From Mixophyes australis (taxonomy: Eukaryota > Chordata > Amphibia > Anura > Limnodynastidae): a DNA stretch of 64,000 nt. The position numbers and the translations under genes were made by a program. Numbering within the stretch: position 1 is the first letter of the stretch; each line of letters opens with the position of its first letter. Below the pieces are notes generated by a model. That model saw nothing but the letters and a program-made list of their open reading frames with translations, had not been told where the DNA came from and made no database searches. Shown here piece after piece: positions 35,480 through 46,966 of the stretch. The DNA lies in assembly GCA_036250195.1 (NCBI GenBank), contig JAVHZZ010000010.1, positions 108,180,278 to 108,244,277 of the forward strand, given 5' to 3'.

Positions 35480-36057
35480 AGCCCCTCCTACTGTGGGTAG
35501 AGTGTGCAGAGAGGGTGGGAGGCAGTATGTATGGAGATGAGGGTGGAGATGTATGGAGCAGTGGAGTTGGAGAGGTCCTTGTACGTGCAGGTGAGGAGCT
35601 TGAAGAGGATTCTGTAGGGGAAGGTGAGCTAATGTAAGTCTTGGCAGAGAGACGAGGCAGAAGTGAAGTGGTGAGAGAGGAAGATAAGTCTAGCGACAGT
35701 ATTAAGTGTAGATCGAGGAGGAGCGATATGGGAGCGAGATGAGAGAAGGGGTGGCTAGTAAGGAGAAGGTTTCAGTAGTCAAGACTAGAAATGTTCAGTA
35801 AGTGGATCAGTGTTTTGATGGGTGGTGGCAGGAGGGAGAGGAGGGTGGAGAGGTAGGGATGGCAGAAGAGTGATGGGAGAAGGAGTTTTTATGTCTGCTT
35901 CAGTTTTGGAAGGGAAAGAGGAGGCAAAGTCTGTAGCAGTAATGGAGGATGGGAGGGGTGGAAGGGGCAAAGGAGTGTGTTGAAAGTGGCAAAAAGGCAG
36001 CGGGGATTGGAGGATTGTGAAGAGATGAGAGACAACGACACACTGACAGTTTGGCAA
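35480..36057 (-). pseudogene. L2/CR1-group LINE fragment with internal deletion
   Basis: On the minus strand two parts of the ORF are joined. 36057 down to about 35790 matches the segment after the endonuclease (ITATDFASSFPSKTEA, family SATDFASFFSSKIET). From about 35785 down to 35480 it matches the RT C-terminal region (the complement of GAGGATTCTGTAGGGGAAGG is the family's LPFPYRIL codons). The whole RT core between them is absent. Same family as 19874-23634. Confidence 0.8.
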
Positions 36058-36111
36058 GAGTCCTCTCTACTCCTTACATTTCTTACTTTGTATGATCTCC
36101 TATGCTCCTGT

Positions 36112-36343
36112 TAGGATAATCCTTGGTGATCTTAAGAATCTTTAACATGCATGAGAAAGGTCTCCTCTCCCTCTTAAACTACTGACGCGTTTTGTTCAGC
36201 TCAGCTGAACTTTTTCAAAGGCAGAAAAAGTAAAAACTTCAGTTGAGCTGAACGAAACGCATCAGACGTTTAAGAGGGAGAGGAGACCTTTCTCATGCAT
36301 GTTAAAGATTCTTAAGATCACCAAGGATTATCTTTATAGAGGC
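36112..36343. repeat. Long inverted repeat (foldback), about 105-bp arms
   Basis: The left arm AATCCTTGGTGATCTTAAGA.. and the right arm ..TCTTAAGATCACCAAGGATT are reverse complements over about 105 bp each, with a centre near 36220-36238 (AACTTTTTCAAAGGCAGAAAAAG). The arms contain GAGAAAGGTCTCCTCTCCC and a GACGCGTTTTGTTCAGCTCA segment whose right-hand counterpart has slightly diverged. No target duplication was recognised. Confidence 0.85.
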
Positions 36344-37676
36344 ACTTCTAAGCTATCTGCAGTAGCCAGCTGTCTCAAGAGTTTATACTCACGACATGCA
36401 GGATTCTCAAGCTATCAGTCTATTATACCAAGTATCCACGGGACGGCGGACTCTATTTGATGATGACCTCGCTTTACTTACCCTATTGAAGCTTACATTT
36501 CGTAAGTGAACAGACACGCTAGCAGTGAGTGTTCATTCATCGCTGTTCATCACGGCTAAACCTCAAGTCCTGCTGTGGAAGGGGGGATCTACTAAGGTAA
36601 TATACTGCCTTTTTTCTTACAAACAACTAGTGGAGCTGAATCAGCTCCGATAAAAGGTTGAACATATCACCTATTATATTCATATGCTGGTATTTGGACC
36701 TGTAAGTGAAGCTGCATCCATCTAGTCTACAGACCTATTATCTCAAAGTTCCTATATACGATGTAAGGAATCGGTTGCTATGTTTACCACAAAGATTCGT
36801 TTCTCAATCCATCGTGCTGCGGACATAGTACTTTGTTGATACCATCATGAGTAATTACTCATTTACTACATTCAGCACTGTAGACCAATACTGAGATTAC
36901 ATTTGAACTGAGAATCTATACTCTTCACCTTTTTCAATATATCGGGGAGACTCTATTTATCCCTTTTTTATTATTGACCAATTAACCCATATGAGACCGG
37001 TCTCTTGTGATTTTTAATCATTTTACGATTGTGTGCACATTTTTTTGTTCTTTAGTGACATATTAAATGTTTGGTTATATCATTTTATGATATCATATCA
37101 TTATTGATTGTGTTTGGATATTAGTCCTTCTTGTATATTTATTTATTCTAGCGCTGTAAGAAATGTTATTCATACATTGTATCCTAGTCTTAGGTTTTGG
37201 CATTTACCCTTCTCTGTTATTCAGCTGCTTGTATATTTATGCTTTCCTACAGCTCAGCACAGGATTTTTTTCTGTTGTTCTATATTTACAAAGAACTTGA
37301 GGCCAGGCCTGCTTGTGTAGGTGTGGTACCCTCCTCGCCTCCTTCGTCGGCTGTTGAAAGAGCCCCAAGAGGTTATTGTACCTGAAATCACTCTTGGCCG
37401 TCCAGGTTAGGACTACAGCAACAACTGAGTCCAAAGACACAGCCTACAGGGAGCTGCACTAAAGCGACCTCCTGTTTCTTACTATGAATTGAATTCCTGG
37501 ACTAGGAATCTGTGGCCGCTATGACCGGAGCACGGGATAAGGACTTCAAGGGATCCATTACATCCAAAATAGGTAAGTGAACATTTGACATAAGAACACA
37601 TCATTTACAGACATATTATTTACAGAAGCAACAATTGATATATATAAATATTAAATAACCAGTGGTAACACCTAAC
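36344..37676. other. Intron sequence, no gene seen
   Basis: I searched here on the minus strand for the V2R cysteine-rich exon without success. Small ORFs at 37108-37440 have no family match. Confidence 0.45.
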
Positions 37677-37898
37677 CTGATTGTCATCGTTCTTCCATAT
37701 TATTGCACTTTCATTGATGAAAAGCTGCTGATCTTTATCTGATGCTCTGAATTTACCAACTTCCAATGATCTCACTACCATAGTTTCTCCCATTATCCAA
37801 CTATAAATATTATATTCAGTGACAAAATCTCCATTTTCATCAAAAACTAAAGTTGAGTCATTAGGAGAATATTTAAGATTCTTCAAGTAGTGATGTAA
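37677..37898 (-). CDS. Vomeronasal type-2 receptor, exon 4
   Basis: 222 bp and 74 codons in phase 0, between an acceptor (TTTTAAAG before 37898) and a donor (CAG/GTTAGG, last exon base 37677). It encodes LHHYLKNLKYS, LVFDENGDFVTEYNIYSW and LFINESAIIWKNDDNQ, the standard exon-4 sequence of V2R ligand-binding domains (family F-DENGDPPA-YDI and LFIN-SAIVW). No stop is present. The length is close to the family's. It follows exon 3 without frame change. Confidence 0.93.
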
Positions 37899-39194
37899 CT
37901 TTAAAACAAAAGAATAAATGTAGCAAGAGCAAAATATTGTAACAATATGTGGATAACTTAAAATGCCCAATAAACAATTTAAGTTTATGGTTATTTAGAC
38001 TCAGATAAATTAGAGATTAAGTGTATATTTAATATATTCAACATAAGATATGGAAAAACATTATGATTGTAGAGCACCTTCTCCTCCAGTCACTGTGAGG
38101 AGCTCTGTCACAAAAAGTGAATAGGACTCAGTACATGAATAGGACGCAGTGTCGCACTGGCTCAGCAAAGTCCTGGGGAGACTAGGAGTGCGTCAATATA
38201 CAGTGCCGCACTTTCCCTTATTGTCTACAAGTAGGTGAATATGGTGTATTCGAAGGACCAGTCCATCTACTTAATATATAGTATTTAATCTAATTTTATC
38301 CACAGAATCTTCTAGTTTCACAGTCTTATTCTGGATATGTCCATAAATATATAATTCAAGGAAAGTCTGTCAAGATCTTTTGCCAATAGTTCTTTTGTCC
38401 AAATGTACAGTTCCAAGGTACTTTCCTAAATCAGCCTCTGCAATTATTTTTAGCCAACCTATTCTCTCACTTGTTATCTGTACCTGCTTTCTCCACGCAC
38501 AAAATCATTGCACATAATTGCAGTTTTTTTTATCCTATCCAATAGTGAGTTACCTCGGAATAAAAAAACATCAAGATAAGTAGCTTATCTGAAATCTGAC
38601 GGCTTCTAATTGAAGAATGGTGATACTCACGCTTGGGATCTGAAGTGCATCCTCTGATGACTCCTCCAATTTTCTGTGCAGCCTCTTAGTGTATGCAAGT
38701 AGGAGTGTTGCTAAATAAGGGAGTCACTAGGCTAGTTTTATAAAATCACTTTTTATTGATTAACGATACATCCATGTTGTATATCTATAGTGACAGTCAT
38801 TGTTAGTTATAGAATTGCTGCCATCAACTTTCTACCTGTGTTCTGCAGTGGAACTCACTGACTTCCGGGTCTTGTAATTGCCCAGTCTACAGTATAATAT
38901 TGGAGAGTCCGGTGAGTTTCACCTAATAATTACACTTCTTCAGTGATTTGTGTCAGTATCAAATGTCTGGATTTTCTTAAGGCTCTCTGTGGTTCCCAGG
39001 TTCACTAAGTCAGTTCACCAGAAATCTGAACAATATTTCTAAAGTAATACATTGATTTGAAAATGAAAGCCTTTGATATTTACTCATCTTTATACTAAGT
39101 AATATGTATTTAATTATATACTTTATGTGGAAGCTACTTTTAGTTTTAGATTTTTTTAGTTGGAGACCAAAAGTTATAAATATATGTGTCTTAC
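37899..39194. other. V2R intron 3, no other gene
   Basis: AT-rich intron of 1.3 kb between exons 3 and 4. No transposon ends recognised. Confidence 0.6.
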
Positions 39195-40010
39195 GTGATG
39201 TCTAAAATGATAGAGTTTAGTTTCCATTTTCTGATGCTCATTGTCCAGGACTAAGCGCATGTTACGTAGAGCGCGAGCAATAACCAAGACTACTAAATAC
39301 ACTCGTGGGTAAATCCCATAGTAGGAAAACTGGCGAAGTCGTATAATCAGCTCTTTTCCGGAACATTTAACAAGATTTGGTCCTCCATATATGGAGCCAT
39401 AATAATGACACACTTCACTGTTTTTTGACCAGCAACCATAGTATAATACACAAATATGTTCAAGCAACTTATCATCAGGGTAATTTTCAGGACTGAATTT
39501 CTTAAAGAATGTAAAAATATCAAGAAATGTTATTGGTATATTTTCAATTGCCAAACTACCATTAAATATTGGGAAATACTGATCCATGAGAAACTTATTA
39601 TATGCCCAGTGAGGATTCAGGACAAAGGTCTGGTCCAAGAGCACATGAAATAATTTCTCTAGACATTTTAGGAAAGACTGAGAAAACGTTCCACAAAGTA
39701 CTATAACTTTGACAGTTGATTTTGAAATTATTTCAGTAATTTTGTTTACTATCCAATTTTTATTAAAAATATTCATTTTTATGATGAAATCGACACAGAT
39801 GCGTCTTTTAGCCGCATAATTTATAAGCAGTTGGGATTCTGTCTCTCCGCTGTCATCATCGGAGGCTAAAATTCCAATCCACGTCCACCCAAAATATTCT
39901 AGAAGTTTACATAACATTGAATAAATAGTGCGCTCGTTTTGAACAGCTCGGAAAAATCTTGGATACAAATCTCTGTCACCTAACACAGAATTTGTTGCAC
40001 CATAGCTGAT
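39195..40010 (-). CDS. Vomeronasal type-2 receptor, exon 3
   Basis: 816 bp, from the acceptor TTTGTTGTAG (exon base 40010) to the donor CAC/GTAAGA (last base 39195). It encodes most of the venus-flytrap ligand-binding domain: ISYGATNSVLGDRDLYP, the conserved LEYFGWTWIGILASDDDSGE, a long variable middle, and the family's NPHWAYNKF and ELIIRLRQFSYYG regions before LYHFRHH. No stop or frameshift is seen. The exon size and phase match V2R genes. This extracellular lobe binds the ligand. Confidence 0.94.
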
Positions 40011-40855
40011 CTACAACAAATAAGGAACAAATAAATACTACAATTAATTTAATAAAGTTGTTTAAAAATATATTTTAATGTATCAAACATTCGTTAGTAC
40101 AGATGTTTGTTTAATGTGATGTCATACTTGTCTTAATTAGAAATGGCTATAAAATCGATATGTCAACATGGCCGGTTAAATATTGTCTGTTACAATCTTA
40201 TCTAGAGATGAGTAAAACTCCAGCAGTCATCTATAATGAACATTTGTTTAATTTATGGTTATGTTTGAAATTTGTATAGAGTTTCTAGTTACAAAAAAAA
40301 TCTATGCATCCATGTTGTATTCAATATTATTTTGAAATAGAGTATTTCAATATCTTAATTATGCACTAGTCCAATAGAACATTACTATATAAATATTGAA
40401 GAGCTTTATTTTTGTCTTACAATTTAAGAGCCGTCTCTCTAAGTTTCTGCCTTTTATCTCTCCAGTGCTGCTCTGAGATTATGTGAGCAAATAACTGAGT
40501 GGAACCTCACAATGATCATTGTTGTATGGTAAATATAGTTTGTTTATTTCCTCTTCAAACTTCCTGGCAGTACTGACCAATGAGATGTACCCAAGCAGTA
40601 ATAATATAAGGTGGACCGATAACCAGTGACACCAAATTAAATGCACAAAATAAAATATTTATATCAAGTCTGAAGGATCCTCCTTCAAAACTGAGTTTCA
40701 TTTACTGGTGTCACATCCAGCATATAATGATTTTTAAAGGTGTGGTCTGTAGACCATTCTGCCGCATTATACATTTCACTTGACGATACGAGCACTATTT
40801 GAACCCAAAAAATTGCCACTGTTCTTGTTGAATGTTCCTTTATAATCTTGAGTAC
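40011..40855. other. V2R intron sequence, no feature
   Basis: AT-rich, no element ends recognised until the target duplication CTCAAGAC at 40856-40863. Confidence 0.45.
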
Positions 40856-40863
40856 CTCAAGAC

Positions 40864-43502
40864 CAGGGCCGGACTGGGACTAAAAATCAGCCCTGGCATT
40901 TGAAGCAGACAGGCCCACCTCGGTTGATGAGCAGGAAAAAACTGTGTTACCGCGGTGCAGTGGCGCCAAGGGCGTGGCCACATTATGTTGGGGGCACAGT
41001 CAACATGGGGCATTGATACATTATAATAAAACATTACATTTTTCCAGTCCTCCCCATCCACATCACACCACCTCCTACCCCAGAAACACATTACAACACC
41101 CCAATCCACTGTACTTATCTATGCTAAGATTAAGAAATCTCATGCGACTTAGAGCTCCTCGGCTTGCTCTGCAGGCTGTGTCCTATCCAGAGACTTGGAG
41201 CAGCTATCCGCTCCCTCCTGCTAACCAGAGCTGGATTAATGCTTGGGGGACCTGAGGTATTTAAGACAGGGGATCCCTATTATGTAACATGGTTATCATT
41301 TTAGACAAATGTTAGACAAATACACAGGCAATACTGTGTGCACTACTGTTAGTTGCACGCAGCTCTGCCTTCACAAGCAGTACATTGTGAAGCGGGACAT
41401 ACCTCCCAACTGTCCTTGTAGTCGGACCAAATCTCACAAAACGAGACAGTCACCAAAACTCGGGACTTCCCCACAGATTCAGGACAGTTGGCAGACTGTC
41501 CTGCTCTCTCCTATCTGTCTTGTTACTTTCCCCACCTGTGGCTGCTGGTGTCTTTAGTTCAATTGCTGCTTGTCTGGATACTGGAATGTTGGAGGCCCTA
41601 TTTGGAAAAAAAATGGGTACATGTAATTTAGAAAACTCCAACCAGCCCTGGCGTTTAATCAATACAACCCATGTTTTATAATTAGGCCTCCCTCCAGCCC
41701 CAACATTAAAATACTAGTATTCAGATTTAATATAAATAGCTGATGGTGATAAATAAACCTATTTCCCTCCCTCCAAACAACCCCAGCAATAAATTAAATA
41801 ACATTTACGTTTAATAAATATACCTATTTCCCGCAACCATCACTGCCATTAAATAATTCATATTCACATTTAATAAATAGACATTATTTTCCCAAACAGC
41901 CCCACTTTCAATTAATTGCCCCCAAATCACCCCAGCATTAAATTAAAGGTCCAATCACCCCATCTTAAATTGCTAGGCTCCAATATTAAATTAACCCACA
42001 TCACCCCACAAATAAAATAGCACCAATTAAAAAATAGCTCCCACCTAAACTCCACCATTAAATTAATAGCCTACCTCCCACATTATATTAACATTCTCCT
42101 CCTTCCCTTATGCCTGAGTACATGCCCCCAACTGATATTATGCCACACAGTAGTGCCCCAAAATCATATTATGCCACACAGTAGTGCCCCAAAATCATTA
42201 TACCACACAGTAGTGCCCCAAAATCATATTATACCACACAGTAGTGCCCCCAGTTGATATAATGCCCCAATAGTGCCCCCAGTTGATATTAAGCCCCAAT
42301 AGTGCCCCCTGTTGATATTATGCCACAAAAGTGCCCCCTGTTGATATTATGCCACAAAAGTGCCCCCAGTTGATATTATGCCACAAAAATGCCCCCAGTT
42401 GATATTATGCCACAAAAGTGCCCCCAGTTGATATTATGCCACAAAAGTGCCCCCAGTTGATATTATGCCACAAAAGTGCCCCCAGTTGATATTATGCCAC
42501 AAAAGTGCCCCCGGTTGATATTATGCCACAAAAGTGCCCCCGGTTGATATTATGCCACAAAAGTGCCCCCAGTTGATATTATGCCACAAAAGTGCCCCCA
42601 GTTGATTTTATGCCCAAATAGTGCTGCCAGTTGATATTATGCCACAAAAGTGCTCCCAAGTCATATTATGTCACACACTAGTTGGCAAAATAATAATACC
42701 CCCCCCCCCTTGACCTTTGTTCAGCAATATATTTTGGAGATGGCTTATCAGCTCCAGAAAAGGTACTTAAAATAGAGCTGTAAGATGTCATCAAAATATT
42801 TGGGCAGAGTGACATTTGGACTATGATTGGGACCTGAAAGATGAGACAAAGATGCTCAGTACAGTCCTCAGATGTCCGTGAAAAGAAGATGAGAGTACTG
42901 GCATACGTCTCAGTACTTGGCTGTAATCCATGAAGGTTTGTTACCAGCGGGAGCATGGAGACAGATACTAAAATAAGATGTACAGAAATGCTTTTTGAAG
43001 AGGGTGTCAGACAGATGATGGTGAAAGTATTACTTTGAGACTTAATGGAAATATCTCTCATCACCTTTTACTATACAAATATCAAATGATGTAGAATGTA
43101 AGCAGACCATTTGTAATTTGTCCCTATTTGCTCTACTATGGGCAACAATTTCTTATAAAATAAATGTGTAAAATTGTTGGGTATATTATACAGCTGTTGA
43201 TAATAAAGGCTACTAGTGTCCTGTGTGGCAATCTCTCTCTTTTCTCCTGTTTTCTGTCTGGCACCTTTTCTCTCCCCCCCCGTTTTCTGCACTTGCCTTC
43301 TCAGCTTCTTGTCTGTCTGCTTCTCTCCGCTCCTCATCAGCTGCCTTCCAGGACCTGTACTGGTGACATGTGCCTTGCGCAGCGCTGCGCGCGGCACATG
43401 TAACCAGGAAGTGTCAGTGCACACACCGTGCAGTGCATGGTCAGTGCACTGACCGCTCAGACCGGCCCATCTGACAAGTGCCAGATGGCCAGTCCGGCCC
43501 TG
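40864..43502. mobile_element. Non-autonomous hAT-type element, 2.64 kb
   Basis: Inverted ends CAGGGCCGGACTGG (40864) and its complement ending at 43502, with perfect 8-bp flanks CTCAAGAC (40856-40863 and 43503-43510). The interior includes a left-end-like block of the 10141 element family (GCTGGATTAATGCTTGGGGG at about 41229), a segment 41495-41900 closely similar to 10960-11300, and a 29-bp minisatellite. No transposase frame was recognised. It sits in a V2R intron. Confidence 0.92.
42125..42665. repeat. 29-bp minisatellite, about 18 copies
   Basis: Unit CCCCCAGTTGATATTATGCC plus ACAAAAGTG, near-identical from 42340 to 42600 and more diverged on the left (ACACAGTAGTGCCCCAAAAT variants). Confidence 0.95.
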
Positions 43503-43510
43503 CTCAAGAC

Positions 43511-44235
43511 CTTTCTCCTTATATGTCTGTGATGACCACACAGATCCATCTTGCGTGTCGGATGGTAAGACAAAGAACTGGTTTGTTTTCCTCAGTTTCT
43601 TTGTCCTTTGCAGATCTAGTCTATGTAGATGCTTCACCTCTTCATTTTCTGCTTGTAAACAAAATACCAGTAATGCAATTTCTTTATTTATATGTAAATC
43701 AGACTCTAATTTAGGCAAAACAATTTGGATTTTCCCTTAATATCACTTTATCTGTAACAATATTCAGAAATGGATCCTTCCTCCATAATACATGTATTTC
43801 TCCTATTCATGTAGAAGTAAATGCCGCCAGAAATAATTTTTTTTACAGTAGCCGGCGATGTGTCTCTGGACATCACTGAGATTTCCGACTGTGCACATTA
43901 CCAGCCAGCACAGTACAGTATCTCCACTCATTTTTTCCTTACATCTCTATGGGACGTGAGGGAAAATTAGCAGAAATTTGAGATAAAAATCTGAAGCGAT
44001 GGGTCTCTGAGGACTGTTCCGGGGACCTTGTGCCGAATTGCATCCCCCCCAAGAGTGAGCCATAGCAGAACATTTTCCTGTAAAGGCTCATAGGGACTTT
44101 TTACTATAAGTCCAGTATGAGAAAAAGATCCCATGGTGTTGCAAAGCGTCTAATGTATGGTTGAATTCTCTTAACTGCTTGGAAAAAATGTATTACTAAG
44201 TTTTTCAATGCTAATGCTTGAATACAAAGGGATGA
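43511..44235. other. Intron sequence, no gene seen
   Basis: A minus-strand ORF crosses 43071-43718, but it runs across the end of the hAT element and has no recognised motif, so I do not call it. Confidence 0.4.
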
Positions 44236-44526
44236 TTAATCCTGAAACTTGAACTTGCGGAGTTTTGATACCTCATTTAGGTCTTCATGTAGAAAATCCA
44301 ATACTTGTGGAACACTTGGTGCCATCGGACTAATGGATCTTTGTTTGCAGTAGCAGATTAACTTCCATATATTAGTGTGTAACAAAATGTTGATTACTTG
44401 ACTAGTGATTCCTTTGCTCCTGAGCAACGACCACTCAGGGTCTGACTCATTAAGGGACGTATACTGAACATTATGTCTGTTTTTAAAAAATGCATATAAG
44501 TTGGGTATATGTACGTCCGAATTCAA
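44236..44526 (-). pseudogene. Possible DIRS-type tyrosine recombinase fragment
   Basis: A 96-residue open frame with LLRSKGITSQVINILLHT, IWKLICYCKQRSISPMAP and QVLDFLHEDLNEVSKLRKFK. This resembles the N-terminal, core-binding part of DIRS/Ngaro tyrosine recombinases (pattern: G-hS-x-x-V-I-x-T-L, then Y-x-x-K-W-x-x-F-x-x-W-C, then V-L-x-F-L). Part of the pattern is deleted and nothing catalytic is present. Assignment is by recall of the pattern, hence moderate confidence. Confidence 0.4.
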
Positions 44527-45100
44527 GCGGATCTGAAGATTCGTGTGGTGACGAATATGGTTTAGGCCTGCTCTGTTGTACTAAACAAGACACTGCAGGA
44601 TATGTCCAATACCTATGTGTATTATAAACTCACAAAAGAAGGCACAGAAAAAATACTGTTCAATTAATGCCACCTGTTAATAATATAGGTATTAATGATA
44701 AAACATTAAAAATAATAAAAGTTTTATTTAATTTTTATTAATGTTATTATATGATTATTAATGACTAATGTACATAAAATAAATCTTTGCAGTTTCTCCC
44801 GATTGTAAACACATGTTCTAGCATTGCATGCTTGTAAACACATGTTCTAGCATTGCAAGCTCAGCCATCATCACTAGTAAATCAGCACGTAGATTAGATC
44901 TGTAGCTTAAGCAAGAGATACAGCTGAAAAACAAGTACCTAAGTGATGCCCAGAGCTTGAATCGGCCGCTGAGGCACACACTACTGGACATTGCCTATGG
45001 GCATACGCCCCTTCCCCACCCTGAAATCGCAGACTCAAGTAAGTGTCCTTTGTGCTCAAAGATGAATTGAACGTTGTTGCGTTCTGTGGCATATGGTCTG
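44527..45100. other. Intron sequence, unassigned older repeat at the right
   Basis: Sequence from about 44900 continues in register after the hAT element at 51314, so 44900-45108 and 51314-51460 were contiguous before that insertion. No gene seen. GTAAACACATGTTCTAGCATTGCA is duplicated at about 44805 and 44832. Confidence 0.4.
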
Positions 45101-45227
45101 GTTCTGGGTAAGGATGAGCGGGCTCGGATTCCGCTAATCCGAGCCCACCCGAACAGTGCTGATCCGACGGGATCCGAGCATTGTTCGGGTACTTCCGGTC
45201 GCCAAAGGATATTATCTGGAACTTCCA

Positions 45228-45775
45228 GATAATAGGTACTGCAATCTATATTACATTTACTACGTTCATTCTTTAAGCAGTTCCAGAGAATAGGTACTGC
45301 AATCTATATTACATTTAATACATTCAATTTTTAAGCAGTTCCAGAGAATAGGTACTGCAATCTATATTACATTTACTACGTTGTTTTTTTAAGCAGTTCC
45401 AGAGAATAGGTACTGCAATCTATATTACATTTACTATGTTGATTTTTTAAGCAGTGCAAGAGAATAGGTACTGCAATCTATATTACATTTACTACGTTCA
45501 TTCTTTAAGCAGTGCAAGAGAATAGGTACTGCAATCTATATTACATTTACTACGTTCAATTTTTAAGCAGTTCCAGAGAATAGGTACTGCAATCTATATT
45601 ACATTTACTACGTTTATTCTTTAAGCAGTTCCAGAGAATAGGTACTGCAATCTATATTACATTTACTACGTTGATTGTTTAAGCAGTTCCAGAGAATAGG
45701 TACTGCAATCTATATTACATTTACTACGTTCATTCTTTAAGCAGTTCCAGAGAATAGGTACTGCAATCTCTATTA
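45228..45775. repeat. 58-bp tandem repeat, 10 copies
   Basis: Each unit holds GAATAGGTACTGCAATCT, TATTACATTTACTACGTT, then TTTAAGCAGTTCCAGA. Spacing is 58 bp. Copies differ at only a few positions. The last copy runs straight into the transposase reading frame. There are no unique spacers, so it is not a CRISPR array. Confidence 0.97.
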
Positions 45776-46346
45776 CAAGAGAAAGTGAGGGAGGAGCTGG
45801 TAAACCATTGCGATTCCACCAAGCATGTAGCTCTTGTGGATGAAGCCCTTCGTACGCTTTGCCAGGATCCGAGGGTGGTCACTCTTTTAAAGTCAGAGGA
45901 ATACATTCTGGCCACTGTGCTCGATCCTCGGTTTTAAGCGTATGTTGTGTCTCTGTTTCCGGCGGACACAATTCTACAGCGGTGCAAAGACCTGCTGGTC
46001 AGGAGATTGTCCTCTGAAGAGGACCGTGACATGCCAACAGCTCCACCCTCATTTTCTTCCACATCTATGGCTGCGAGGAAAAAGCTCAGTTTACCTAAAA
46101 GAGCCGCTGGCGGGGATGCTGATAACATCTGGTCCGGACTGAAGGACCTGCCAACCATTGCAGACATGTCTACTGTCGCTGCATTGGATGCTGTCACAAT
46201 TGAAAAAATGGTGGAGGATTATTTTGCTGACACCATCCAAATAGACATGTCAGACAGTCCATATTGTTACTGGCAGGAAAAAAGGCAGTTTGGAAGCCCC
46301 TGTACAAACTGGCTCTATTTTACCTGAGTTGTCCCCCCTCCAGTGT
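45772..46346 (+). pseudogene. hAT transposase, internal fragment
   Basis: Reads LVNHCDSTKHVALVDEAL, EEYILATVLDPRF (the conserved hAT A-T-x-L-D-P-R-F block), then a TAA at 45935 in place of a Lys/Gln codon, SLFPADTILQRCKDLLV, and VEDYFADTIQIDMSDSPYCY. A one-base loss in an A run near 46277-46282 shifts into WKPLYKLALFYLSCPPSSV, directly before the insertion point. In a working element it would cut and rejoin transposon ends in the nucleus. The N-terminal BED finger and catalytic start are not present in the window. Confidence 0.88.
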
Positions 46347-46918
46347 GTACTCGGCAGAGCCGTAGCGAGGGTGGTGCGGCCGGTGCCGCCGCCCAGGGCG
46401 CAAAGTCTAGGGGGCGCCACGGCCCCCCCCTGTTATTAAACAAGTCACAGCCCCAGGTACACATCTGGGGCTGATGCAGAGTCAGCGCTGCAGATCGCGA
46501 TATAAGCAGTGCGGGGAGGTGGGAGGCGCCATGCTGCAGAGGCACTCCAGCCTCTATTGCCACCTTACAGTCAAAATACACTAAGGAGCTCCTGTGCAGT
46601 TCAACACAGGACGCTCCTACAAGAAGCCGATCTGCCCGCCCACTTTGTGTTGAGTGACAGCAAGCTGAAAGAGGCGCCCCTCCCCCGTGGTCAGCCCTTC
46701 AGCTTGTCCAGCACAGCAAGCTGCCTGCTACAAGTATCGAGACTGCTCAGCAGAGGACCCTCCGCCCCCTGGACAGCCCACAAGCTTCTGTTGCATTTTA
46801 CACCAGCCTGTACTCCAGCTATGTAGGTAAGTAATAATCAGCATGTGTTTCTTACCCTGTCTCTCTCTTTGTATTTGAATATCTCTCTCTCTCCCCTTCC
46901 CCCTATCTCCCCCACAGC

Positions 46919-46966
46919 GTGTGTGTGTGTGTGTGTGTGTGTGTCCCCCTCAGCCTATGTGTGTGT
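46919..46966. repeat. (GT)n microsatellite
   Basis: GT repeat of about 24 bp, followed by shorter GT runs separated by CCCCCTCAGCC. Confidence 0.95.

Noticed and set aside
43071..43718. 215-codon minus-strand ORF
   Set aside because: Runs across the end and target duplication of the hAT element, so it mixes two unrelated sequences.
45228..45775. Regular 58-bp array reminiscent of CRISPR spacing
   Set aside because: The whole unit is repeated with no unique spacers, and the genome is eukaryotic. It is a tandem repeat inside a transposon.
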